The translations under genes were made by a program, and so were the position numbers. A DNA stretch of 9,806 nucleotides from Propionibacteriaceae bacterium (lineage in GTDB: Bacteria; Actinomycetota; Actinomycetes; Propionibacteriales; Propionibacteriaceae), in NCBI GenBank assembly GCA_031260385.1, contig JAIRKB010000271.1, forward strand, positions 1 through 9,806, given 5' to 3'. The first letter of the stretch is position 1; each line of letters starts with the position of its first letter. Below the pieces are notes generated by a model. That model had not been told where the DNA came from. It saw only the letters and a program-made list of their open reading frames with translations, and did no database searches. Shown here piece after piece: positions 1 to 6,712 of the stretch.

Positions 1-1981
1 CGCGAGGATCGTTATTGATCACCGCACCAACGGCATTGATTAAGCGAATAATCTCCTTGGCCATGTAATAGCCGGGTGCCGCCTTGGCGCCAAAAACGAA
101 GGTCCGGGGGGTGACCGCCTCCAGGGCAAGCTTCCCGGTGGTCAGGTGTTCGTAGGTGGTGACGATATGGAGAACCTTCAGCAACTGACGTTTGTATTCG
201 TGGAGCCGCTTGACCATACAGTCGAAAAGGTGATCCTCAGCCAGGATCGTGCCATCGCGACGGGCAAGGATCTTGGCGAACTCCGTTTTATTCGCGGCTT
301 TGATCTCGCGAAAAGCTTGGCGGAACCCAGCATCATCCGCGTACGGGGTTAGCTCGCGCAACCGCTCGAGGTCGGTCAGCCAGCCGTCACCGATCGTCTC
401 GGTGATCAGCGCGGAGAGCTTGGGGTTCGATAAGCGCAGGAAGCGGCGTGGGGTGACGCCATTGGTGACATTGGTGAAACGCTCCGGCCAGATCTCGGCG
501 AAGTCGGGAAGCACCTTGTCGCGCAGGAGTTGGGAGTGGAGTGCGGCGACGCCATTAACCTTGGCGCCGGCATAGGTGGCGAGGTGGGCCATCCGTACAG
601 CCCGAGTCGGGTAATCGGAGATGATCGACATCCGCCGCACCCGCATCTCATCAGCAGGGTATTGCTCGCGGACCAAACGGCATAGTTCGGTGTTGATCAG
701 GTCAATGATCTCCATGTGACGCGGCAGTAGGCGCGCCAACAGCTCTACCGACCAGGTTTCTAGCGCCTCTGGCAGCAGGGTATGGCAGGTGTAGTTGAAG
801 CAAGCGCTGGTGATCTTCCAGGCGGCGTCGAAGTCCAGCCGATATTCATCCATCAGCAGGCGCATCAGTTCAGGAACGGCAATCACCGGATGGGTGTCAT
901 TGAGTTGGAAGGTGACCCGATCCGGCAGTTGCGCGAGATCAAACCCGTCCTCAAGGTGGTTAATAAAGTCGCGCAGCGAGCAGGCGACGAAGAAATACTG
1001 CTGTTGGAGCCGCAACTCTTTGCCTTGCGGGGTTGAGTCCTCCGGATAGAGCACCTTGGTGATGTTCTCGGCGAAGGTCTGGGCCCGAACCGCTTCGGCG
1101 TAGTCACCGGCATTAAAGATCGCCAGATCGAAAGCATTGGTCGCCCGGGCGCTCCACAAGCGCAAGGTGTTGACCCAGTTGGTGCCGTAACCGGGCACCA
1201 TGTAGTTATACGGGACGCCGATGACATTCCAACTCGGAATCCAACGCGACCGTTCGACACCGGTCTCGTCGCGGTAAAGCTCCGTATGTCCACCAAAATC
1301 GACCTGGATGGAATGCTCGGGATGGGGGAACTCCCACGGGTTGCCCAACGCCAGCCAGGGGTCGGGTTGTTCGGTTTGTACCCCATCAACGAAGGTCTGG
1401 CGGAAGATACCGTACTGATAGCGAATCCCATAGCCGATCGAGGGAACCCCCATTGAAGCCAAGGAGTCAACGAAGCAGGCGGCTAGTCGGCCTAGACCAC
1501 CATTGCCTAGCCCCGGTTCAACCTCTTGGGCGCGCAGGGTCTCCAAACGGATCCCACAGCGGGCGAGGGCCTCGGTGGCGATTTGCTCAAGGTCGGTCGC
1601 CAGTAGAGCGTTGTCGAGTTGGCGTCCGAGCAGGTATTCCGCCGACAGATAGCCAACCATCTTGGGCCGGGCATCAAATAACCGCCGGTTCGACTCCAGC
1701 CAGCGCGCCATCAGGCAACCGCGAATCGTCCGGGCGAGCGCTAGATACTGGTCATTGACCGTGGAGCGAGCCAGGGTCACCCCTTGACCAAGGTTGAGCT
1801 CCTGCAGGAACTCGGTGACAAACTCGTCAACGGTTTGCGCCGGTGGCGGCACTGGGCCGAGGGCAGCATTGTTTTCTACGTGAAACTCCGGCCCGGTGCG
1901 TACCCCCATCAACTGCGCCTCATCATGAGGGATAGCAGGGCGTTTGTGCGGCGCGTCAGTGATGCTTACGTAGTTGGTCAC
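1..1981 (-). CDS. glgP: glycogen (alpha-1,4-glucan) phosphorylase, C-terminus cut off by window edge
   Basis: Cytoplasmic enzyme of glycogen breakdown. It uses phosphate to release glucose-1-phosphate from the non-reducing ends of alpha-1,4-glucan, with PLP as cofactor. The minus-strand frame is open for 660 codons to the left edge with no stop or net frameshift. Family blocks are clear: VGYLSAEYLLGR near residues 109-120, GLGNGGLGRLAACF at 157-170, YGIRYQYGIF, a QLNDTHPV block, RLHEYKRQLL from about 592, and FVFGAKAAPGYYMAK near the edge. Compared with E. coli GlgP (about 815 residues) roughly 200 C-terminal residues are missing, including the GTSNMKF-type segment that carries the PLP lysine, so an intact active site cannot be confirmed. 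The start is uncertain. I chose GTG at 1981 because codon third positions turn GC-rich exactly there and a TANNNT box lies 6 bases upstream. ATG at 1909 (GAGG 8 bases upstream, N-terminus nearer the family length) and an in-frame ATG at 2047 are alternatives. Its own promoter and the terminator before it suggest a separate transcription unit. Confidence 0.96.
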   Translation of the reverse strand, partial: MTNYVSITDAPHKRPAIPHDEAQLMGVRTGPEFHVENNAALGPVPPPAQTVDEFVTEFLQELNLGQGVTLARSTVNDQYLALARTIRGCLMARWLESNRRLFDARPKMVGYLSAEYLLGRQLDNALLATDLEQIATEALARCGIRLETLRAQEVEPGLGNGGLGRLAACFVDSLASMGVPSIGYGIRYQYGIFRQTFVDGVQTEQPDPWLALGNPWEFPHPEHSIQVDFGGHTELYRDETGVERSRWIPSWNVIGVPYNYMVPGYGTNWVNTLRLWSARATNAFDLAIFNAGDYAEAVRAQTFAENITKVLYPEDSTPQGKELRLQQQYFFVACSLRDFINHLEDGFDLAQLPDRVTFQLNDTHPVIAVPELMRLLMDEYRLDFDAAWKITSACFNYTCHTLLPEALETWSVELLARLLPRHMEIIDLINTELCRLVREQYPADEMRVRRMSIISDYPTRAVRMAHLATYAGAKVNGVAALHSQLLRDKVLPDFAEIWPERFTNVTNGVTPRRFLRLSNPKLSALITETIGDGWLTDLERLRELTPYADDAGFRQAFREIKAANKTEFAKILARRDGTILAEDHLFDCMVKRLHEYKRQLLKVLHIVTTYEHLTTGKLALEAVTPRTFVFGAKAAPGYYMAKEIIRLINAVGAVINNDPR

Positions 1982-1987
1982 ACCCCT

Positions 1988-2016
1988 ACGATACCGTGCA
2001 TAGACTATTTGACTAA
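1988..2016 (-). promoter_or_regulatory. possible sigma-70-type promoter for glgP, leaderless arrangement
   Basis: Reading the minus strand, TTAGTC (2011-2016) is followed after exactly 17 bases by TATCGT (1988-1993), which fits the actinobacterial TANNNT -10 rule. Six bases later comes the GTG at 1981, so transcription could begin at or beside the start codon, giving a leaderless mRNA. No well-spaced Shine-Dalgarno sequence precedes that GTG; AGGGG lies too close. The match to the -35 consensus is weak, so this is a suggestion from spacing, not a firm call. Confidence 0.35.
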
Positions 2017-2049
2017 TATTCGACAGGCTTAGGGTGATACCCCTCATAG

Positions 2050-2079
2050 AAAACCCCATCGTATAACTTTACCGATGGG
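2050..2079 (-). terminator. Rho-independent terminator after the nucleotidyltransferase-aminotransferase gene
   Basis: On the minus strand, CCCATCG (2073-2079) pairs perfectly with CGATGGG (2055-2061) across an 11-base loop, followed by G and a TTTT run (2050-2053). It lies 19 bases after the TAA of the fusion gene and just before the glgP promoter region, where a terminator is expected. On the plus strand no T run follows the hairpin, so it should work mainly for minus-strand transcription. The T run is short, so termination may be partial. Confidence 0.6.
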
Positions 2080-2097
2080 CAAAAGGCCTCGTCGGTT

Positions 2098-3906
2098 TTA
2101 GCGACCAGAAGCGATATCATTCAGGGCATCAACAAGTTGCATATTGTCTTGCTGACTTCTCACAGCGACGCGGATATATTGACCGTCGATTCCCGATTTC
2201 CCACTGAGATCTTTAATCAAGATATTGTATTTCGTCAAGAGGATCTGAGCCAGAGTCTGGGCCGAGAAATCTTGGGTTAGTCGGCAGGCGAAGTAGTTCG
2301 CCTGGCTAGGGATCGGTTCCAAGAACGCCACCTCGCTAAGGCGGGCGAAGAACTCCTCGCGAGCCTGGATGAACTGATCAATACCAGCGGCGTAATGCGC
2401 TTGGTATTTCCCGGCAATCTGCAAATAGTATTCGCCAAAGGAGTTGATATTCCAGATCGAAACCCCACGCCGAATCGCGGCGATCATTGCCGGATCGCTG
2501 GAGGCTAAAACCCCGAGGCGAAGGCCAGGCACACCATGGGATTTGGAGATACTCTTGACCACAATCAGGTGGGGGTTGCCCTCCAAGATCTCGTCAACCA
2601 GCAAGGTGTCGGCTGGGTTCGCGAAATCGACAAAAGACTCGTCTAGGATGAGCTTGATCTGACGCTCAGCCGACCAATCTAGCAACTTTAGAAGGTCGGG
2701 CCGGGCGAGATAATTCCCCGAGGGGTTGTCGGGGTTGATCAAGACTAGGGCGCTGATGGCCTTGTCGGCAAAGAAGTCGATCAGGTCGTCGGCGTTATAT
2801 GCAAACTGCTCGTTTGCCGGTGTGAAGGCCACAATCTGGAGGGGTTTCCGATTGGGATATTCGTCAAAGGTCGGGACGATCACCCCCAGCCGGCCGGAGA
2901 TCTGTTCCAAGAGGACTTTGATCAGCTCCGCGGCACCATTCCCGGTCACAATGCTCGATGGCCGAACACCGAAGTATTTCGCCGCCAAGAAATCATTGAC
3001 CCGTTGCCCGGAAGGATATTCGGTTAACAAGGTGGCAAAGCTAGCCCGTAACTCCTCGATCAGCCGGGTTGGAGGATAGAACGGGTTGACGAGATAGCAG
3101 AAGTCCAGCACCCGCGGATAGCGCCAATAGCCACCATAACGCGTCGTTATTCGATGATATTTTTCTTCATCCGTACGGGTGAAGATCGTCTCGGCGATAT
3201 CCAAATCTTGGATATCGTCAATTTCATACCAGTTACCCTTGTCTAAAACCTTGGCTTTCAGATCACCACTGCCGAGCAAGACGATAACTTTGAGGACCTG
3301 CTCGTAATATTCATTAATCCGCTCGCCTCGACAGTAGGCCTCTAATAGCGGCACATACTGGCCGAGGGAGAACCCCTGGCTGAACTTGTAGATATTGACC
3401 GTTTTGTAATACTCAGCGGTGGCCGAGAAATCGAAATCGGCTTTATCAATGAACTTCGTGATCTCGTTGTTGTCGAGGGTAACGACCGTGCCGTCCATCC
3501 AAGAGTCATATTTCGCCACCAGAGCGAGATTGGGGCTCGGGTCCTCGACGAGGGCCGTCAAGGCATAATCGTCGAAGATCAGATCCGACTCCAAGAGCAG
3601 GGTGTCCTCTTCGCAGAGCCAATGACTAGCCAGGTAGAGGGAATAGATATTGTTGGTCTTGTCGTAATCCGGGTTCTCGACCCACTCAATCGGGGTGGCC
3701 GAACCCAGGGTGGCGACAAACTCCTTTAAACGTGAGGCCTGATAGCCGACCACGATCACGATCCGCGACAACCCCAGGGAGTTCAACTGGCGAAGCATCC
3801 GCTCAATGAGGGTGATGCCGTTGACCTCGACCATGCACTTCGTCACTCCGGCGGTCAACTCGCCTAATCGCTTGCCCATACCGGCGGCGAGAACAATCGC
3901 TTGCAT
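2098..3906 (-). CDS. bifunctional nucleotidyltransferase / HisC-CobD-like PLP-dependent aminotransferase
   Basis: A 602-residue two-domain protein. Residues 1 to about 245 are a MobA/LicC-like nucleotidyltransferase: LAAGMGKRL (6-14), TK at 22-23 where relatives have PK, ESD at 106-108 (D108 a likely metal ligand), and EIDDIQDLD near 228-236. Residues from about 258 to the end are a fold-type I PLP enzyme resembling histidinol-phosphate aminotransferase and CobD: GNGAAELI (322-329), NPDNPSGN (391-398), DESFVDF (422-428, D422 to the PLP nitrogen), SISKSHGVPGLRLG (452-465) with K455 as the likely Schiff-base lysine, and R579 as a likely carboxylate contact. No signal peptide or membrane segment is seen. 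Both active sites look intact. The known fusion most like it in layout joins a cytidylyltransferase to an aminoethylphosphonate transaminase (PntC-AEPT), but its PLP domain differs from this HisC/CobD type. Substrates are unknown; activation of an amino-acid- or amino-alcohol-derived phosphate is inference. ATG at 3906 is preferred over ATG at 3915 because AGGA is 8 bases upstream of the former and overlaps the latter. Several hand-counted lines are 45-47% GC against about 60% around it. Confidence 0.9.
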   Translation of the reverse strand: MQAIVLAAGMGKRLGELTAGVTKCMVEVNGITLIERMLRQLNSLGLSRIVIVVGYQASRLKEFVATLGSATPIEWVENPDYDKTNNIYSLYLASHWLCEEDTLLLESDLIFDDYALTALVEDPSPNLALVAKYDSWMDGTVVTLDNNEITKFIDKADFDFSATAEYYKTVNIYKFSQGFSLGQYVPLLEAYCRGERINEYYEQVLKVIVLLGSGDLKAKVLDKGNWYEIDDIQDLDIAETIFTRTDEEKYHRITTRYGGYWRYPRVLDFCYLVNPFYPPTRLIEELRASFATLLTEYPSGQRVNDFLAAKYFGVRPSSIVTGNGAAELIKVLLEQISGRLGVIVPTFDEYPNRKPLQIVAFTPANEQFAYNADDLIDFFADKAISALVLINPDNPSGNYLARPDLLKLLDWSAERQIKLILDESFVDFANPADTLLVDEILEGNPHLIVVKSISKSHGVPGLRLGVLASSDPAMIAAIRRGVSIWNINSFGEYYLQIAGKYQAHYAAGIDQFIQAREEFFARLSEVAFLEPIPSQANYFACRLTQDFSAQTLAQILLTKYNILIKDLSGKSGIDGQYIRVAVRSQQDNMQLVDALNDIASGR

Positions 3907-3914
3907 GTCAGTCA

Positions 3915-3918
3915 TCCT
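3915..3918 (-). promoter_or_regulatory. ribosome binding site deciding the start of the fusion gene
   Basis: AGGA (within ACAGGA on the minus strand) lies 8 bases upstream of ATG at 3906. For the upstream in-frame ATG at 3915 the same motif overlaps the start codon and could not serve. This moves the start three codons inward. Confidence 0.5.
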
Positions 3919-3936
3919 GTCAGTGTCGAAACTTGT

Positions 3937-3950
3937 TTACCCAAGGGTAA
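3937..3950. repeat. perfect 14-bp palindrome TTACCCAAGGGTAA, candidate operator
   Basis: TTACCC, AA, GGGTAA is a perfect inverted repeat in the 64-base gap between the last pilus gene and the fusion gene. On the minus strand it lies 31 bases before the ATG at 3906 and just after a TACGAT box (3956-3961), which could be a -10 element and would place the palindrome near the transcription start. It has no following T run, so a terminator is unlikely. A binding site for a dimeric repressor of the fusion gene is the simplest reading, but the regulator is not identified. Confidence 0.45.
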
Positions 3951-3970
3951 CCTCAATCGTACTGTGGGGG

Positions 3971-4396
3971 TCAATGTTCAGAGTAGGTGTTGATTGGGGT
4001 GGAGAAGGATTCCGTGATCGTGACCTGCCCGGGCAAGCCGGGGACCGCCAGATCAGCTAAGGGGACCACACAGGTCGCCGTCGCCGTGACCTGACCGGCC
4101 TGGCCGGCGGGCAAGCCCAAGGCGAGGGTGTCGAGGCGGATCTCCAGCCTCACACAGTTGAGGTTCGCCCGCTCGAAGTGTTCGATGATCGCTAGGCGGC
4201 CGACTTGTTCTGCCGTACGGACGTCGGACTCCAGGGAGGCGAGGCGCGCCCCGCTAACGACCCCGGCGTGGATATCAGCCCGGACCATTGCTGTGCGCCC
4301 AATCCCGGCGATCAACGCCAGAAAGAGTAGGAAGGCGGGGATGACGAGCACCGCCTCAATCGACATCGACCCTCTGGTGCGGCGGCGGTGGTTCAT
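3971..4396 (-). CDS. TadE-like pilus protein (second of two)
   Basis: A 141-residue TadE-family minor pilin (pseudopilin). After a short basic N-terminus (RRRTRG) comes the prepilin-like signature G9|S-M-S-I-E14, then a hydrophobic helix at about residues 13-33 and an exported C-terminal domain. Glu at +5 after the glycine is the hallmark of type IV-like prepilins. Cys81 and Cys109 lie in the exported part and could form a disulfide. It is the last gene of the pilus cluster. Its ATG overlaps the TGA of the preceding TadE-like gene by four bases (ATGA), and GGGAG lies 5 bases upstream of the ATG. It may be the TadF counterpart of the pair, which I cannot prove by sequence alone. Cleavage would need a TadV-type peptidase encoded elsewhere. 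Confidence 0.85.
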   Translation of the reverse strand: MNHRRRTRGSMSIEAVLVIPAFLLFLALIAGIGRTAMVRADIHAGVVSGARLASLESDVRTAEQVGRLAIIEHFERANLNCVRLEIRLDTLALGLPAGQAGQVTATATCVVPLADLAVPGLPGQVTITESFSTPINTYSEH

Positions 4397-4782
4397 AGGG
4401 TCTCCCAGGGCATCGTCGCGGATTTGGTGACCGGGAAGTCGAGTCCAGGGATGACCGACAGCGACTGCCCGGTCACGGTAATAGTTAGCCCTTGCGGGCT
4501 GATATCGGCATCGACCTGCCAGTTAGTGCCCACCGCCCGGGCCCAGATGATCTCTTCGGCGGTTTCGACCCCCTCGGCCGGCCCCCCACCTCGGTAGTAG
4601 GTTCCGGCGCGAGCACCGTCCTGGGCGGCCGCCATCGCGGTGGCCGAGGCGTTAACCCACAAGGCACCCTCCAAGGTGATGAAGACCGCAAACAGGAATA
4701 GCGGGACCAAGATCACCGCCTCAATCGACACCGAACCGGTGGTAGACGACCTGGCCCTGGGAGCGGATCGCTTTCCCATCAC
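4393..4782 (-). CDS. TadE-like pilus protein (first of two)
   Basis: A 129-residue TadE-family minor pilin. A basic N-terminus (residues 1-15) leads to G16|S-V-S-I-E21, a prepilin-like cleavage signature with Glu at +5, followed by a hydrophobic helix at about 20-42 and a small exported domain rich in short polar residues. The arrangement AVILVPLFLF within the helix is typical of TadE proteins. It has no cysteine in the exported domain, unlike its neighbour. The frame starts at GTG 4782, overlapping the TGA of the Flp-like gene by four bases; ATG 4779, overlapping by one base, is equally possible. No Shine-Dalgarno sequence is obvious, so translational coupling is likely. Its stop overlaps the next ATG by four bases. 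Confidence 0.85.
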   Translation of the reverse strand: MMGKRSAPRARSSTTGSVSIEAVILVPLFLFAVFITLEGALWVNASATAMAAAQDGARAGTYYRGGGPAEGVETAEEIIWARAVGTNWQVDADISPQGLTITVTGQSLSVIPGLDFPVTKSATMPWETL

Positions 4783-4958
4783 GGACCAAGCAGCTCGGCT
4801 GAATGGTTCGTCACATAGGTGGTGATCGCGAAGACGACGATGCCTGCGATTGCGATCACCGCCAAAGCCCAGATCACATTCTCCATCGTAACGGAGCCTC
4901 GATCACCCTGTGGTCGGCTGGGTAGCCAAGGGAAGTAGCCCCATAACATCCTCAACAT
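4779..4958 (-). CDS. Flp-like small pilin, candidate major fibre subunit
   Basis: A 59-residue peptide encoded between tadC and the TadE-like genes, the usual place for the Flp pilin in actinobacterial Tad clusters. Residues 1-21 form a leader with several aromatic residues, ending in DRG. The processing signature is G21|S-V-T-M-E26-N, with Glu at +5. Then follows a strongly hydrophobic helix at about residues 28-47 and a short polar tail of 12 residues. Classical Flp pilins have Tyr after the Glu; here it is Asn27. It begins with ATG at 4958, with AAAGGA 6 bases upstream, and ends with TGA overlapping the next start. Size, position and signature agree with Flp. The assignment as fibre subunit rests on these, not on close similarity that I can verify. 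Confidence 0.82.
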   Translation of the reverse strand: MLRMLWGYFPWLPSRPQGDRGSVTMENVIWALAVIAIAGIVVFAITTYVTNHSAELLGP

Positions 4959-4964
4959 TGTTAT

Positions 4965-4970
4965 TCCTTT
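4965..4970 (-). promoter_or_regulatory. strong ribosome binding site for the Flp-like pilin gene
   Basis: AAAGGA lies 6 bases before ATG 4958. This is one of few genes in the cluster not joined by an overlap (36 free bases follow tadC), so the pilin has an independent, strong initiation site. That fits a need for more of the major subunit. Confidence 0.6.
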
Positions 4971-4994
4971 CGTGTCCCCATTGGTTGGCCCTAA

Positions 4995-5876
4995 TCATCC
5001 GAATAGCACTGAGAGCAGGGCGGGCGTAATCAGGATGGCCAGAAAAACGATCCCCAGAACGGAGACCGGTAGGCTCATCTTCTCGTTGGTCTCATTGGCT
5101 TTCGCCAAGTCTTTTAGCAGTAGGCCTTCGCGGATCGAGCGGGCCTTGGACCGCAGAATCCGGTAGATCCCAGCCCCCTCGGCCCCCGATAACCGCATGA
5201 TGTCAGCGAGATCGGACAGATCAGAGACCTGAACTTCATTGGCTAGCTCTCGTAAGCCATCCCAACCGGCTTTACCCGCCCAGGTCGCCCGGTCGAGGGC
5301 TTCGCGCAAGCGCAAGAAGACCCAAGAGTCGCCGACCGCAGCCGCGGCGTCGAGGGCTTGCCGGGTGCCAGAGCCACAAGCACGCTCCATCGCCACCAGG
5401 TCAACAAAGCAGGCCAAGGTGGCGCTGAACTCGCGACGGGCCTTCGCGGCTTTAGTCCTGACCTCCAGATCAGGCAAGAGATAGCCGACCGCGGCCGTCA
5501 CCAAGCAGATGATCGGCGGGATTACCCAGGCGACAGTAATGCCTAGTAACGGCAGAGTGATTGAGACCAGCCCCGGTAGGAGTAAGCCGACTAGGGCGTA
5601 GGTTAGCTTTCGAGCCAGAAAGGTAGCGGGGGTTACCTGGAGCAAGGCCAAATCCTGGGTCGGGATCGGGCGGAGCGTCGTCGGCAGTTTGTCGAGACCC
5701 CAAGCTCCCAGTTTGTCCCAGCCCTGGGCGGGAGCCTCATTCTGTTCCACCCCGGGCCCTAGCAGCGCTAAAGACTGCGCCAAGTTGGGGTAGGTTGGCA
5801 TGAGCTTTAGCAGGATGAGCCACAAGCCGAACCCGATGGCGCCCCCGGCCAGGATGGCATATTGGATTGCGTTCAT
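4995..5876 (-). CDS. tadC: Tad pilus inner-membrane platform protein TadC (T2SSF family)
   Basis: A 293-residue polytopic membrane protein of the type II secretion F family, the second of the two platform proteins on which the ATPase acts. Membrane segments are visible at about residues 5-24, 92-112, 114-134 and 270-292. Between the last two is a cytoplasmic helical T2SSF domain (about 140-265) with the typical alternating polar helices, including LADIMRLSGAEGAG near 223-236. The ATG at 5876 overlaps the TGA of tadB by four bases (ATGA), after a G-rich stretch. Assignment as TadC rather than TadB rests on gene order and on the longer N-terminal extension before the first pair of adjacent helices. 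It ends 36 bases before the Flp-like gene. Confidence 0.9.
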   Translation of the reverse strand: MNAIQYAILAGGAIGFGLWLILLKLMPTYPNLAQSLALLGPGVEQNEAPAQGWDKLGAWGLDKLPTTLRPIPTQDLALLQVTPATFLARKLTYALVGLLLPGLVSITLPLLGITVAWVIPPIICLVTAAVGYLLPDLEVRTKAAKARREFSATLACFVDLVAMERACGSGTRQALDAAAAVGDSWVFLRLREALDRATWAGKAGWDGLRELANEVQVSDLSDLADIMRLSGAEGAGIYRILRSKARSIREGLLLKDLAKANETNEKMSLPVSVLGIVFLAILITPALLSVLFG

Positions 5877-6712
5877 CCCGCCCCCTGCCCGGCCCGGTCG
5901 CCGAGGATTCTGACGGTTGAACTAGCGCTGGCTAGGCGTTTCATCCAGATCAGCACCGCCACGTACGCTCCAAGCAGGCCGAGCAGGATGAACTGTCCGA
6001 TCCCTGATTTATAAGGGGCAACGTAAGCACCGGTGAGGAAGAGCCCACCCAAGACCAGAGCGGTGATGAGAGTAACCCAGCGGGCAGTCGCCCGAGGCTT
6101 GGCGGCGTCGGCTTCGACTTGACGGCGGGCCCTTATATCGAAGGCGACCGATTCCGCTAACCCTTCTAGGATCGTTGCTAGGCCGTCGCCGCGTCGTTGG
6201 GCCCCCAAGAGCAGGTTCGCGGCGATGATGTCGCCGGTCGAATCGGCGAGGTCATCGGCGAAAGCCTTGATCGCTGCGGCCGTGGACCAGCGGGCGCGCA
6301 GACGGGCGACCAGTCGGGTGACCTCTAGTTTGATCGCGGCGGGGGTTGATCCCAAGGTGGCGACTAGGGCTTGCTCCAGACCGGTGCCAGCAGTCAGGAT
6401 TCCCGATAAGGAACGCGTCCACTCCTCCATCGCCTCCAGTTTGGCGATGTCAAGGCCGCTCTGAGAGCGCCCGATGAGGTACGGGAGGGCTAGCCCGGCG
6501 AGCGGGAAAACAATGATGGCGACTAGCCAACCGCTGAGCAGTGCCACTAACGTACCAACGCCCAACAAACCAATCCCGATCACCCAGCTTGAGCGGGGGT
6601 GAAGCTTGGCCAGGGGGATCGAGCGGCGTTCGGTTCGGCGCAGACCATTAATAATCAGCAGAGTCCCGCCGGTGACTAGGACACCGGCCGCTGTGAGCAG
6701 GGCGGTCATCAT
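5873..6712 (-). CDS. tadB: Tad pilus inner-membrane platform protein TadB (T2SSF family)
   Basis: A 279-residue membrane protein of the type II secretion F family. Hydrophobic segments are at about residues 3-22, 43-61, 62-81, 212-232 and 239-258. The cytoplasmic T2SSF domain (about 88-205) contains LSGILTAGTGLEQAL (102-116) and LLLGAQRRGDGLATILEGLAE (167-187 region), typical of these platform proteins. It probably forms the platform with TadC and transmits ATPase motion to pilin insertion. Two ATGs in tandem start the gene (6712 and 6709). The first overlaps the TGA of the ATPase gene by four bases, and a GGAG sits upstream of it. Confidence 0.9.
   Translation of the reverse strand: MMTALLTAAGVLVTGGTLLIINGLRRTERRSIPLAKLHPRSSWVIGIGLLGVGTLVALLSGWLVAIIVFPLAGLALPYLIGRSQSGLDIAKLEAMEEWTRSLSGILTAGTGLEQALVATLGSTPAAIKLEVTRLVARLRARWSTAAAIKAFADDLADSTGDIIAANLLLGAQRRGDGLATILEGLAESVAFDIRARRQVEADAAKPRATARWVTLITALVLGGLFLTGAYVAPYKSGIGQFILLGLLGAYVAVLIWMKRLASASSTVRILGDRAGQGAG

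Noticed and set aside
883..1470. 195-codon minus-strand open frame within glgP
   Set aside because: It is out of frame with the clear glycogen phosphorylase sequence, is rich in Ser/Pro/Arg and shows no domain. It is a shadow of a GC-rich gene.
1..1981. Frameshift or pseudogene in glgP
   Set aside because: The same frame carries conserved blocks from the N-terminal region to the left edge, with an exact codon count between 1981 and 2, so only truncation by the window edge is seen.
2098..3906. Assignment of the fusion protein as PntC-AEPT for phosphonate synthesis
   Set aside because: The PLP half resembles the HisC/CobD group and not the aminoethylphosphonate transaminase group, and no PEP mutase or phosphonopyruvate decarboxylase gene is in the window.
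3937..3950. Palindrome as a terminator of the pilus operon
   Set aside because: The stem is only 6 bp with a 2-base centre and there is no T run on either side, so an operator or chance palindrome is more likely.
4128..4430. 100-codon plus-strand open frame opposite the TadE-like genes
   Set aside because: It is antisense to two genes with strong prepilin signatures and its sequence is Arg/Ser/Ala-rich with no features.
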